From assembly GCF_002858765.1 (NCBI RefSeq), contig NZ_PJRP01000016.1, positions 62,001 to 126,000 of the forward strand: DNA of 64,000 bases, written 5' to 3'. Below the pieces are notes generated by a model. It was not told the DNA's origin. It made no database searches and saw only the letters and a program-made list of their open reading frames with translations. Position numbers and translations under genes: made by a program. This DNA comes from Cupriavidus pauculus. GTDB taxonomy: Bacteria; Pseudomonadota; Gammaproteobacteria; Burkholderiales; Burkholderiaceae. Every line of letters starts with the position of its first letter. Within the stretch, counting starts at the first letter, position 1. Shown here piece by piece: positions 52,612 to 60,445 of this stretch.

Positions 52612-53340
52612 TCAGCCGCGCTGCTCGTTCTGGAGCAGTTCGCCTTTTTCCAGGTGGACCAGCGACTTGGCGGCCTCGGCGGCATGGGCGTCGTGCGTGA
52701 CCATGATGATGGTCTTGCCCAGGTCGGTATTGAGCCGCTGCAACATGGCCAGGATGTCCGAGGCCGAATTGCGATCCAGGTCGCCCGTGGGCTCGTCGGC
52801 CACGATCAGCGTCGGATCGGTAATCAGCGCACGGGCAATGGCCACGCGCTGCTGCTGCCCGCCGGAAAGCTCGGTCGGATAGTGGTCCATGCGGTCGGCC
52901 AGGCCGACCATGCCCAGCACCATTTCCACGCGCTCGCGCCGATCGGCGCGGCCCAGCCGCGTCAGCATCAGCGGCAGTTCCACGTTCTCGTAGGCGGTCA
53001 GCACCGGCATGAGGTTGTAGAACTGGAAGATGAAGCCCACGTGCGCCGCGCGCCAGTCGGCCAGCGAGGCCTCGGGCAGCTCGGAAATATCGACGCCGCC
53101 CACCAGCAGTTCGCCGCTGTCGGGCCGGTCGATGCCGGCAATCAGGTTCAGCAGCGTGCTCTTGCCGGAGCCCGATGGGCCCATCAGCGCGATAAAGTCA
53201 CCGGCCGCGATGTCCAGCGAGATGTCCGACAGCACCGGCACGGTCTGGGCGCCACGCCGGTACGACTTGGCCAGATGGCGGATCGACACAAGAGGCGTGG
53301 GCGAGGCGGCGGAGGCGGCAGGGGCGAGCGGGGCGGTCAT
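52612..53340 (-). CDS. ABC transporter ATP-binding protein (LolD/MacB type)
   Basis: 242 aa ATPase: Walker A G-P-S-G-S-G-K-S, Q-loop F-I-F-Q-F-Y-N-L-M-P, signature L-S-G-G-Q-Q-Q-R-V-A-I-A-R-A, Walker B L-I-V-A-D-E-P and H-loop V-T-H-D. The F-Q-F-Y-N-L-M-P form is typical of ATPases that serve FtsX-type permeases. It starts 3 bases after the adaptor gene. Confidence 0.95.
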   Translation of the reverse strand: MTAPLAPAASAASPTPLVSIRHLAKSYRRGAQTVPVLSDISLDIAAGDFIALMGPSGSGKSTLLNLIAGIDRPDSGELLVGGVDISELPEASLADWRAAHVGFIFQFYNLMPVLTAYENVELPLMLTRLGRADRRERVEMVLGMVGLADRMDHYPTELSGGQQQRVAIARALITDPTLIVADEPTGDLDRNSASDILAMLQRLNTDLGKTIIMVTHDAHAAEAAKSLVHLEKGELLQNEQRG

Positions 53341-53343
53341 GTC

Positions 53344-54552
53344 TTACTTCTTGGTGACGGTGACCTTCGCGCCGTCCGAAAGCTTGTCGCCCGGTGCCAG
53401 CACCACGGTCTCGCCGGACTTCACGCCCTGGACGGCCAGCAGTTCGCCGATCTTGGTGCCCCGGGTCACCGGCACCTGCCTGACCTTGCCGTCGGCCACG
53501 ACGAACACCACGGCCTTGCCGTCGCGGTCCACCACGGCCGATGGTTGCACGGCGGTCAGCGGCTTGCTGTCTTCGGGCGGCACCGGCTTGGACAGGAAGG
53601 CGATCTTGGCGCTCATGTCGGGCAGCACCCGCTGGTCGCGGTCGACAAAGCGGATCTTGACCAGCACCGTGGCCTTGGACCGATCCACGGTCGGCACGAT
53701 GCGCGACACGCGCCCGGCCATGCGCAGGTTGGGCAGCGCATCGAGCAGGATCTCGCTGGGCTGCTCCACCGTGATCCTGGCGATGTTCGATTCGGCGACG
53801 TCGGCTTCCACTTCCAGCGTGTCCATGTCGGCGATCGTCACGATCGCGCCCTTGGTGTCGGCGGCGGCGGAGAACGGCGTGATGTTGTCGCCGACGTTGG
53901 CATGCTTGATCAGCACCACCCCATCGAACGGGGCGCGGATCACGGTCTGCTCGACGGCTACCTCTGCCGCGCGGGCGTTGGCCTTGGCCGACGTGATCGA
54001 TGCCTGGGCATTGCTGACCGAGGCGCGCGCCTTGTTGTAGCGGGCCAGGTCGGCGTCGTACTGCTGCTTCGAGATGGCCTTCGGTTCCAGCAGCATCTCC
54101 GAACGCTTCAGGTTGACCTCGGCATCGCGCAGTTCGGCCTGCTGCAACTGCAGGTTGGCCTCGGCAACCTGCACCTGCGCGCGCGCCTGGGCGGCCGACG
54201 CCTCCACGTCGCGGCTTTCCACGCGGGCGATGATCTCGTCCTTCTTGACGCGCGAGCCTTCCAGCACGCCCAGCCATTCCAGCCGGCCCTGGGCCTTCGA
54301 CGCCACGGCCGCCTTGCGCTGCGGCACCACGTAGCCCGTGGCGTTCAGCAGGGTGTAGTTCTGGGAAGGGTAGGCCGCCGTGATCGTGGTGGTCTCCACC
54401 GGCTGCGGGCCTGCCAGCCGGGCTCCCACGCCGATCACTACCAGCAGGATCACCGCGATGATCACGTGGCGCACCCAGCGGCGGCGCCGGCGCGGCGCGG
54501 GCGCCATGGCACTGCGATCGATTTTGAGCTTGCTCAGGTCTTGATCAGCCAA
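53344..54552 (-). CDS. HlyD/MacA-type periplasmic adaptor
   Basis: 402 aa from a TTG at 54552, which begins A-D-Q-D-L-S-K-L-K-I-D-R; an ATG at 54507 is the alternative. One N-terminal helix (about 26-45), a lipoyl/barrel-sandwich domain (A-S-K-A-Q-G-R-L-E-W...A-P-F-D-G-V-V), a long coiled-coil hairpin (about 110-200) rich in Ala/Gln/Glu, and a beta-barrel (A-V-V-D-R-D-G-K-A-V). It links the ABC exporter to the outer membrane or to periplasmic cargo. First gene of the operon; no outer-membrane channel gene is adjacent. Confidence 0.9.
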   Translation of the reverse strand: MADQDLSKLKIDRSAMAPAPRRRRRWVRHVIIAVILLVVIGVGARLAGPQPVETTTITAAYPSQNYTLLNATGYVVPQRKAAVASKAQGRLEWLGVLEGSRVKKDEIIARVESRDVEASAAQARAQVQVAEANLQLQQAELRDAEVNLKRSEMLLEPKAISKQQYDADLARYNKARASVSNAQASITSAKANARAAEVAVEQTVIRAPFDGVVLIKHANVGDNITPFSAAADTKGAIVTIADMDTLEVEADVAESNIARITVEQPSEILLDALPNLRMAGRVSRIVPTVDRSKATVLVKIRFVDRDQRVLPDMSAKIAFLSKPVPPEDSKPLTAVQPSAVVDRDGKAVVFVVADGKVRQVPVTRGTKIGELLAVQGVKSGETVVLAPGDKLSDGAKVTVTKK

Positions 54553-54649
54553 TTTGGGAACCGTTTCGTTGCGGTATGCAGAAAAAGGCTCCCAGTATAG
54601 CGACTGTGCAAGGCAGCAAAGCGCCCGAAAGAACGTCCACCGGCCGCTG

Positions 54650-56062
54650 TTACAGGAGCTTGCCCGGATTCATGATGCCGCTGGGGTCGAACACCTGCTT
54701 GATGGCGCGCATCAGCCGCAGTTCCAGCGGATCTTTCAGGGCCAGGAATGCATCGCGCTTGAGCTGGCCGATGCCGTGCTCGGCGCTGATGCTGCCGTTG
54801 TAGCGCGCCACTTCCTCCATGACTTCGTCGCTGACGGCCTTGCCGTCGCCGAGCGCCCATTTCGGGTCGGCGCCCAGCGGGCGCGACAGGTTGTAATGCA
54901 GGTTGCCGTCCCCGAAATGGCCAAAGATGAACGGCCGGATGCCCGGATACCGCGCAAGCAGGCGGGCTTCCATCGACGCCATGAACGCCGGAATGCTCTC
55001 GATCGGCAGCGACACATCGTGCTTCAGGTGCAGGCCGTCGGCGCGCTGGGCCTCGGAGATTTCCTCGCGCAGGCGCCACAGGCCCTGCAACTGGGCCAGC
55101 GATGCGGAGACGGCGGCGTCCAGGCACAGGCCCTGTTCCAGCGCGTCGCCGATGACCGATTCCAGCAGCGCGTTCAGCACGTCCTCCGACGCCGTATCGG
55201 CAATTTCCAGCAGGACATAGGCCGGATGGCGCTCGGCAAAGGGCGCCTGCACGTTTTCGGCGTGGGTCAGCACCAGGTCCAGGCAATCGCCGGTGAAGAA
55301 CTCGTAGGCCTGCAGTCGGGCGCCGCAGCGGGCGAACAGCAGCGAATACAGTTGCAGCGCCTGCTTCGACGATTCCACGGCGGCCAGCACCACGGCGCGC
55401 GAATCGGCACGCGGCGACAGGCGCAGCGCGGCGGCCGTGATGATGCCGAGCGTGCCTTCCGATCCGATCAGCAACTGCTTGAGGTCGTAGCCAGTGTTGT
55501 CCTTGCGCAGCGTGCGCAGGCCGTGAAAGACCTCGCCGTTGGGCAGCACCGCTTCCACGCCCAGCACCAGTTCGCGCGTCATGCCATAGCGCACCACGTT
55601 GACGCCACCGGCGTTGGTGGCCAGGTTGCCGCCGATCTGGCACGAATCCTCGGCCGCCAGCGACAGCGGAAACAGGCGGTCGTTTTCCTCGGCGGCGCGG
55701 CGCAGGTTGCCCAGGATGCAGCCCGCTTCGGCCACCATCGTGTTGGCGATGGTGTCGATCGAGCGGATCTTGTCCATGCGGTCCAGGCTGATCACCACGT
55801 TGGCAGGACTGTTGCCCGGCGCGGCGCCGCCGCACAGGCCGGTGTTGCCGCCGCGCGGCACCACGGGCACGGCGGCCTGCTGGCACAGCGCCAGCGCCTG
55901 CGCCACCTGTTCGGTCGAGCGGGGCCGGACCACGGCCTGCGCGTGGCCCTTGTACAGGCCGCGCCAGTCAGACAGCCAGGGCGCCACATCGTCGGGCGCG
56001 GTGGCGACCACCTCTGGGCCAAGGGCTTCGGTCAGGCGTTGGGCAAATGCGGTATCGAGCAT
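54650..56062 (-). CDS. FAD-linked 2-hydroxyacid dehydrogenase
   Basis: 470 aa of the D-lactate/D-2-hydroxyglutarate dehydrogenase group. The FAD-binding PCMH part reads V-P-R-G-G-N-T-G-L-C-G-G, G-G-N-L-A-T-N-A-G-G and G-S-E-G-T-L-G-I-I-T. The C-terminal metal and substrate region has F-G-H-F-G-D-G-N-L-H-Y-N and S-A-E-H-G-I-G. It oxidises a D-2-hydroxy acid and passes electrons to an acceptor. It lies 30 bases after a GntR regulator on the same strand, so the two form a unit. The exact hydroxy acid is not decided by sequence. Confidence 0.9.
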   Translation of the reverse strand: MLDTAFAQRLTEALGPEVVATAPDDVAPWLSDWRGLYKGHAQAVVRPRSTEQVAQALALCQQAAVPVVPRGGNTGLCGGAAPGNSPANVVISLDRMDKIRSIDTIANTMVAEAGCILGNLRRAAEENDRLFPLSLAAEDSCQIGGNLATNAGGVNVVRYGMTRELVLGVEAVLPNGEVFHGLRTLRKDNTGYDLKQLLIGSEGTLGIITAAALRLSPRADSRAVVLAAVESSKQALQLYSLLFARCGARLQAYEFFTGDCLDLVLTHAENVQAPFAERHPAYVLLEIADTASEDVLNALLESVIGDALEQGLCLDAAVSASLAQLQGLWRLREEISEAQRADGLHLKHDVSLPIESIPAFMASMEARLLARYPGIRPFIFGHFGDGNLHYNLSRPLGADPKWALGDGKAVSDEVMEEVARYNGSISAEHGIGQLKRDAFLALKDPLELRLMRAIKQVFDPSGIMNPGKLL

Positions 56063-56092
56063 GATCGGCTATGGGAAACAAAAATGGAGGAA

Positions 56093-56788
56093 TTACGATG
56101 GGCGCAGCGGCAGGCCGAGGCGGCCAGCGGCGTTACGCAGGTGTTCGGCGGCGCGCTGGCGGGCCAGTTCGGCATCGCGCGCGCGGATGGCATCGAAAAT
56201 CGCCACGTGTTCGCCATGCACCTGCTGCGGCAGGCCGGCCTGCCGGCTGGAATTGACGCGGGCGGTGCGCACGGCGTGATGCAGTTGCAGGTTCATGTAC
56301 TGCAGCAGCTGCAGGTAATACGGGTTGTGCGTGGCGGTGGCGATGGCGATATGGAACTGGATGTCCGGCTCCACGCCATGGTCGGGATCGTCGATGTGTG
56401 CGGCGATGGTCTGGAGCAGGGCGGCCATGCGTGTCACGTCCGCCTCGGTGCGATGGTGTGCGGCCATGGCGGCCGCCGCGCTTTCCAGGTCGATCCGCAG
56501 CTCGAAAATCGCCGCCAGGTCGTTGGCGTCGGCACTGCCGGCCAGGCGGAAGCCGTTGTCGCTGACGCGCGACCGCACGGTGCTGCCCAGGCCCTGGCGG
56601 CTTTCGATCATCCCGTGCGAACGCAGGTGTTCCGTGACTTCGCGGATCACCGCCGCGCTGACGCCATAGCGTTCCGAAAGCTGCTTGCCCGTGGGCAACC
56701 GCGCACCGACGGGAAATGTCCCGTCGGCAATTTCGCCGCGCAATTGCTGGATGACGCGCTCGGTCAGGGTGATGGGCCTTGTCTGCAT
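56093..56788 (-). CDS. GntR family regulator (FadR subfamily)
   Basis: 231 aa. The N-terminal winged helix has L-P-T-G-K-Q-L-S-E-R-Y-G-V-S-A-A-V-I-R-E-V. The C-terminal all-helical FCD domain has metal-site acids and histidines (E-L-R-I-D-L-E, D-I-Q-F-H, H-G-E-H). This is the LldR/PdhR-like type that senses small organic acids, consistent with control of the hydroxyacid dehydrogenase just downstream. Confidence 0.93.
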   Translation of the reverse strand: MQTRPITLTERVIQQLRGEIADGTFPVGARLPTGKQLSERYGVSAAVIREVTEHLRSHGMIESRQGLGSTVRSRVSDNGFRLAGSADANDLAAIFELRIDLESAAAAMAAHHRTEADVTRMAALLQTIAAHIDDPDHGVEPDIQFHIAIATATHNPYYLQLLQYMNLQLHHAVRTARVNSSRQAGLPQQVHGEHVAIFDAIRARDAELARQRAAEHLRNAAGRLGLPLRPS

Positions 56789-56811
56789 AGGCCAGCACCT
56801 TACGCTTTTCT

Positions 56812-56837
56812 GGTTATATGAAAACTAGGTAATAACC
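56812..56837. promoter_or_regulatory. Candidate GntR operator
   Basis: GGTTAT (56812-56817) and ATAACC (56832-56837) form a perfect 6-bp inverted repeat, 14 bases apart, starting 24 bases upstream of the GntR start in an A+T-rich gap. It fits autoregulation of the GntR-dehydrogenase unit. Confidence 0.45.
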
Positions 56838-56853
56838 CTTAACAAACCACGAG

Positions 56854-58560
56854 CTAGGCGTCTTTTTTCAGCCGGTAAGCCAGCTGCGGCCGGGTAATTC
56901 CCAGCATGCGCGCCGCCGACGACAGGTTGCCGCGCGTGGTCGTCATCGCCAGTTCCATCAGCCGGGCCTCGATCTGCGGCAGCGATACCTGCTGGTTCAG
57001 CAGCTTTTCGATCAGCGCATCGGCGTCTTCGCCGGTTTCCGGGCCGCCGGCGCCGGCCTGCTGGCTGGCGAACAGGTGTGGCACGTCGATCATGCCGGTG
57101 GCAGGCGCCAGCAGCACGCCGCGTTCGATCATGTTTTCAAGCTCGCGGATATTGCCGGGCCACGGATATTGCACCAGTGCGTCGCGCGCCCGCCCCGTCA
57201 GGCCGCGCACCTGCTTCTGGTACAGCGCGTTGCAGCGCGTAATGAACGCCTGCGCCAGTTCGGGAATATCCTCCCGGCGTTCGCGCAGTGCCGGAATGGC
57301 GATGGGATAGGTGCTGATCCGGTAGAACAGGTCCGCGCGGAACTGGCCCAGCTTGATGGCCTGCGCCAGGTTCACGTTGGTGGCGGCGATCAACCGCACG
57401 TTGACCTTGCGGGCTTCCACGCCGCCCAGGCGCTCCACCTCGTTGTTCTGCAGCACGCGCAGCAGCTTCACCTGGGCGGCGGGGGGCAGGTCACCGATCT
57501 CGTCCAGAAACAGCGTGCCGCCGTGGGCGCGCTCGAAGCGGCCCGGCCGCGACTGCTGGGCGCCGGTGTAGGCACCTTTCTCGACGCCAAACAGCTCCGA
57601 TTCCACCAGTTCGTGCGGGATCGCCGCGCAATTGACCGCGATGAAGGGCTGCTCGCTGCGTGGGCCGTTGTCATGCAGCCAACGCGCGAACATCTCCTTG
57701 CCGGCGCCGGTCTCGCCCGTCAGCAGCACGGTGATATGGCTGTCGGCTGCGGCGGACAGCAGGGCAAAGGCCTCGCGGAAGGCCGGCGACTGGCCGATCA
57801 GGTTGCCCTGGTTGGCACCGCACAGCGTTTCGCGCAGCGTGCTGACTTCCTGCTGCAGCGAGAGCAGGTCGCTGATCACGGAATCGGGCTCGAAGTACTT
57901 CAGGTATTCGCCATCGTCCCATTCCTCGGCGGGCTTGCCGACGATGCGGCACTGGGTGTCGCCGCGCCGCGCGCATTCGGTCTCCTTGTAGATGACCAGC
58001 CGGTCCATGAAGGTGCTGGAGTAGCCCGAGGCATAGCCCAGCTGCACCCAGCAGCCGGCTTCCTCGCGGCTCAGCGCCTCGTTGAACGGCGCCTCGCCTT
58101 CCCACGAATCCTTCCAGAGGAATTCGCCGTAGAAGTGGCCGGTGTCGCGGTCTACCTCCAGCCGCACCGGTTCCACGCGCGTCACGCCTTCGAGCATATG
58201 CAGCTGCGGGCCCCACAGGAACGCCTCGTGCGGCGAACTGGCCAGCTCTTCCTTGCGCTCGCGCTTGACCATTTCGGCGTCGCGCATGCCCTGCGCGTAG
58301 CCCATGCGGATCAGCAGGCCCTTGCCGCGCTCCAGCCCCAGCGTGTCGAGGATCTCCCGGCGCAGGTAGCTCAGTGCTTCGGTATGCATCAGCACCATGC
58401 GCGATTCGCCAAGGCGGATCTGCGCGGCGCGGGCGTCGATGGTCAGCAGCGATGCCAGATCGAACGGCGGGGCGCCGGGCGGTTGGGTTGAAGCCTTTGC
58501 GGGGGCTTGTCCTGGCGGCTGCCCGGATACCTTGGGCGGTGTTTTGGGGGGCGTTGTCAT
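56854..58560 (-). CDS. dmpR: DmpR/PoxR-type sigma-54 activator of phenol catabolism
   Basis: 568 aa from the ATG at 58560, with GGAG eight bases upstream. The N-terminal XylR_N/V4R sensor has residues matching the phenol pocket and zinc site of MopR: H121 and W149, then C170, E193, C196 and C204 with the MopR spacing. The AAA+ domain has G-E-T-G-A-G-K-E (282-289), the sigma-54 loop as G-A-Y-T-G-A (329-334; usually GAFTGA) and T-L-F-L-D-E (349-354). The Fis-type HTH closes it (S-A-A-R-M-L-G-I-T-R-P-Q-L-A-Y-R-L). Phenol binding should release AAA+ repression and switch on the divergent dmp operon. The first 35 residues are Pro-rich. Confidence 0.96.
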   Translation of the reverse strand: MTTPPKTPPKVSGQPPGQAPAKASTQPPGAPPFDLASLLTIDARAAQIRLGESRMVLMHTEALSYLRREILDTLGLERGKGLLIRMGYAQGMRDAEMVKRERKEELASSPHEAFLWGPQLHMLEGVTRVEPVRLEVDRDTGHFYGEFLWKDSWEGEAPFNEALSREEAGCWVQLGYASGYSSTFMDRLVIYKETECARRGDTQCRIVGKPAEEWDDGEYLKYFEPDSVISDLLSLQQEVSTLRETLCGANQGNLIGQSPAFREAFALLSAAADSHITVLLTGETGAGKEMFARWLHDNGPRSEQPFIAVNCAAIPHELVESELFGVEKGAYTGAQQSRPGRFERAHGGTLFLDEIGDLPPAAQVKLLRVLQNNEVERLGGVEARKVNVRLIAATNVNLAQAIKLGQFRADLFYRISTYPIAIPALRERREDIPELAQAFITRCNALYQKQVRGLTGRARDALVQYPWPGNIRELENMIERGVLLAPATGMIDVPHLFASQQAGAGGPETGEDADALIEKLLNQQVSLPQIEARLMELAMTTTRGNLSSAARMLGITRPQLAYRLKKDA

Positions 58561-58699
58561 CCTCGTCACTCCAGATTCCTGCGGGCGTTTTCTGGCGAAA
58601 CGCCTCGTCTTTCCGCGAAGCCTAGCACGGCCTCCGCCGATCCCCGATAGGGGCCGACACGCCCCGTGGGGCCCCTGGTGCAACGCAGCAAACGCGCAT

Positions 58700-58746
58700 T
58701 TGATCATTTGATGAAATCGGCCCTGATCCCCTCATCAAATGATCAA
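58700..58746. promoter_or_regulatory. Paired upstream activator sites for the phenol regulator
   Basis: TTGATCATTTGATGA (58700-58714) and its exact reverse complement TCATCAAATGATCAA (58732-58746) lie with centres 32 bp apart, about three helical turns. Each resembles the XylR/DmpR upstream site. They stand about 100 bp upstream of the sigma-54 promoter, in the 339-base gap 58561-58899, which holds no gene. Confidence 0.88.
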
Positions 58747-58813
58747 GCCGCCTGGCGCGTGGCAGAACCGCCAATTTCCCGCAATCCCTTGTGCCACAAC
58801 GTTTTGCGCGGCC

Positions 58814-58829
58814 TGGCACGCGGCTCGCT
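58814..58829 (+). promoter_or_regulatory. Sigma-54 promoter of the phenol hydroxylase operon
   Basis: TGGCAC-N5-TCGCT has the invariant GG (58815-58816) and GC (58827-58828) separated by 10 bases, as sigma-54 requires; the -12 element is TCGCT rather than TTGCT. It lies 71 bases before the dmpK start and downstream of the paired activator sites. Confidence 0.85.
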
Positions 58830-58899
58830 TTAAGCCTTGCACCCGATTCCACAAAAAAGTACGCACCGCCCGGTGTGTGCAAGGCAACAGGAGCGAGAC

Positions 58900-59070
58900 A
58901 TGCCACTTCCCACCCCAGACCAGCGCTATGTGCGCGTGGTGGAGCGCGACGAGCGCTGGGTCGAATTCGAGTTCTCGATTGGCGATCCGGCGATCTTCGT
59001 GGAACTGGTGATGCCGCCGGCGCAGTTCCAGTCGTTCTGCCGCGACCAGCACGCCCAGTTGCTGAACTGA
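58900..59070 (+). CDS. dmpK: Phenol hydroxylase assembly subunit
   Basis: 56 aa from the ATG at 58900, with AGGAG six bases upstream. It matches the small DmpK/PoxA subunit (R-Y-V-R-V, then V-E-F-E-F-S-I-G-D-P-A-I-F-V-E-L). DmpK helps the apo-oxygenase acquire iron and is needed for activity in vivo but not as a catalytic part. First gene of the operon. It is shorter than the roughly 90-aa Pseudomonas protein at the N-terminus. Confidence 0.9.
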   Translation: MPLPTPDQRYVRVVERDERWVEFEFSIGDPAIFVELVMPPAQFQSFCRDQHAQLLN

Positions 59071-59127
59071 CCGGACCTCGCCAGACAACGACAGACAACG
59101 CCAGACAACACCCACAAGGAGACAGCC

Positions 59128-60138
59128 ATGCAAATCGACATCCGGACCGACGCCAGCGTCAGTCCGATCCGGCAGACATTTGCCCATATCGCCCGGCGGC
59201 TGGGCGCGGACAAGCCCGCCACGCGCTACCAGGAGGCCATGTTCGACCTGCAGCCGGTCACGAGCTTTCACTATCGCCCGCTCTGGCAGCCGCAGTACGA
59301 GCTTTACGACGCGCGCCGTACCCGCGTGGTGATGCAGGACTGGTACGCGCTGAAGGACCCGCGCCAGTACTACTACGGCACCTATGTCAACGCCCGTGCC
59401 CGCCAGCAGGACACGATGGAAAAGAACCTGGAGTTCGTCGACAAGCGCGGCCTGCTGGCCACGCTGCCGGCCGACCTGCGCGAGCTGCTGACCGCAGGCG
59501 TAGTGCCGCTGCGCCACCTGGAATGGGCCGCCAACATGAACAACGCGGCCATCACCGCGTATGGCTTTGGGTCCGCGATCACGCAGGCTGCCATGTTCCA
59601 CACGATGGATCGCCTGGGCATCGCGCAGTACCTGACGCGCATCGGGCTGTTGATCGGCGACAAGGACGCCGTGGACCAGGCCAAGGCCGCCTGGATGGAA
59701 GACATGACCTGGCAGCCGCTGCGCCATGCGACCGAAGACCTGCTGGTCCGCGACGACTGGTTCGAGCTGCACGTGGCCCAGAACCTGGTGCTGGACGGGC
59801 TGGTGTATCCGCTGGTCTACCAGCAGTTCGACCGCCAGCGCATGGCCGCCAGCCCGGCGTTCTCGCTGGTGACCGACTTCATGACGGCCTGGTATGGCGA
59901 ATCGGCACGGTGGGTCGACGCCACGGTGAAGACGGCCGCGCAGGAAAGCCCGGACAACGCCGCCGCGATCGGCGAATTTGCCTACGGCTGGCTGGAACGC
60001 TTCACGCACGCGCTGCGACCGCTGGCCATGCGGCTGTTTGCTGCCGACGCCGATGCCGCGCTGGCGCTGGCCGTGGACGGGCTGCGCCAGCGCCTGGCGG
60101 GGCTGGGACTGACACAACCTCAGGGAGACCCGTCATGA
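59128..60138 (+). CDS. dmpL: Phenol hydroxylase beta subunit (P1)
   Basis: 336 aa. The beta subunit of the soluble di-iron phenol hydroxylase, structurally like the alpha subunit but without metal. A-A-N-M-N-N-A-A-I-T-A-Y-G-F-G-S-A, Q-D-W-Y-A-L-K-D-P-R-Q-Y-Y-Y-G-T-Y and N-L-V-L-D-G-L-V-Y-P-L are typical. AAGGAG lies eight bases upstream. The stop overlaps dmpM in ATGA, keeping subunits in ratio. Confidence 0.95.
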   Translation: MQIDIRTDASVSPIRQTFAHIARRLGADKPATRYQEAMFDLQPVTSFHYRPLWQPQYELYDARRTRVVMQDWYALKDPRQYYYGTYVNARARQQDTMEKNLEFVDKRGLLATLPADLRELLTAGVVPLRHLEWAANMNNAAITAYGFGSAITQAAMFHTMDRLGIAQYLTRIGLLIGDKDAVDQAKAAWMEDMTWQPLRHATEDLLVRDDWFELHVAQNLVLDGLVYPLVYQQFDRQRMAASPAFSLVTDFMTAWYGESARWVDATVKTAAQESPDNAAAIGEFAYGWLERFTHALRPLAMRLFAADADAALALAVDGLRQRLAGLGLTQPQGDPS

Positions 60139-60407
60139 GCGACGCCCCCGTATTCATCGCACTGCAGGCCATCGACGACATGCGCCCGGTGATCGAAGCC
60201 ATCGAGGCCGACAACCCGCACGCCACCGTCACCCGCTACCCGGCCATGGTCAAGATCGATGCACCGGGCCGGCTGTCCATCCTGCGCGCCAGCGTCGAGG
60301 AACGCATCGGCCGCACCTGGGACGTGCAGGAACTGCAGCTCGGCCTGATCTCGCTGGCCGGCCATATCGATGAAACCGAAGACGCATTCGTACTGGCGTG
60401 GCAGTAA
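60135..60407 (+). CDS. dmpM: Phenol hydroxylase regulatory subunit (P2)
   Basis: 90 aa effector protein that docks on the oxygenase and lets O2 activation couple to hydroxylation. F-I-A-L-Q-A-I-D-D-M-R-P-V and Y-P-A-M-V-K-I-D-A match the family. The ATG at 60135 overlaps the dmpL stop. The same frame runs back without a stop to about 58791, but the upstream part is out-of-frame noise over dmpK and dmpL, so this short start is the real one. Confidence 0.95.
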   Translation: MSDAPVFIALQAIDDMRPVIEAIEADNPHATVTRYPAMVKIDAPGRLSILRASVEERIGRTWDVQELQLGLISLAGHIDETEDAFVLAWQ

Positions 60408-60445
60408 AGCCCGCGCCAGACCCACAGCACACAGGAGACAGGCAA

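Noticed and set aside
58791..60407. A 538-residue open frame covering dmpK, dmpL and dmpM
   Set aside because: Only its last 90 codons (from 60135) encode a real protein, DmpM. The rest is out of frame with dmpK and dmpL and reads as Arg/Ala-rich G+C noise.
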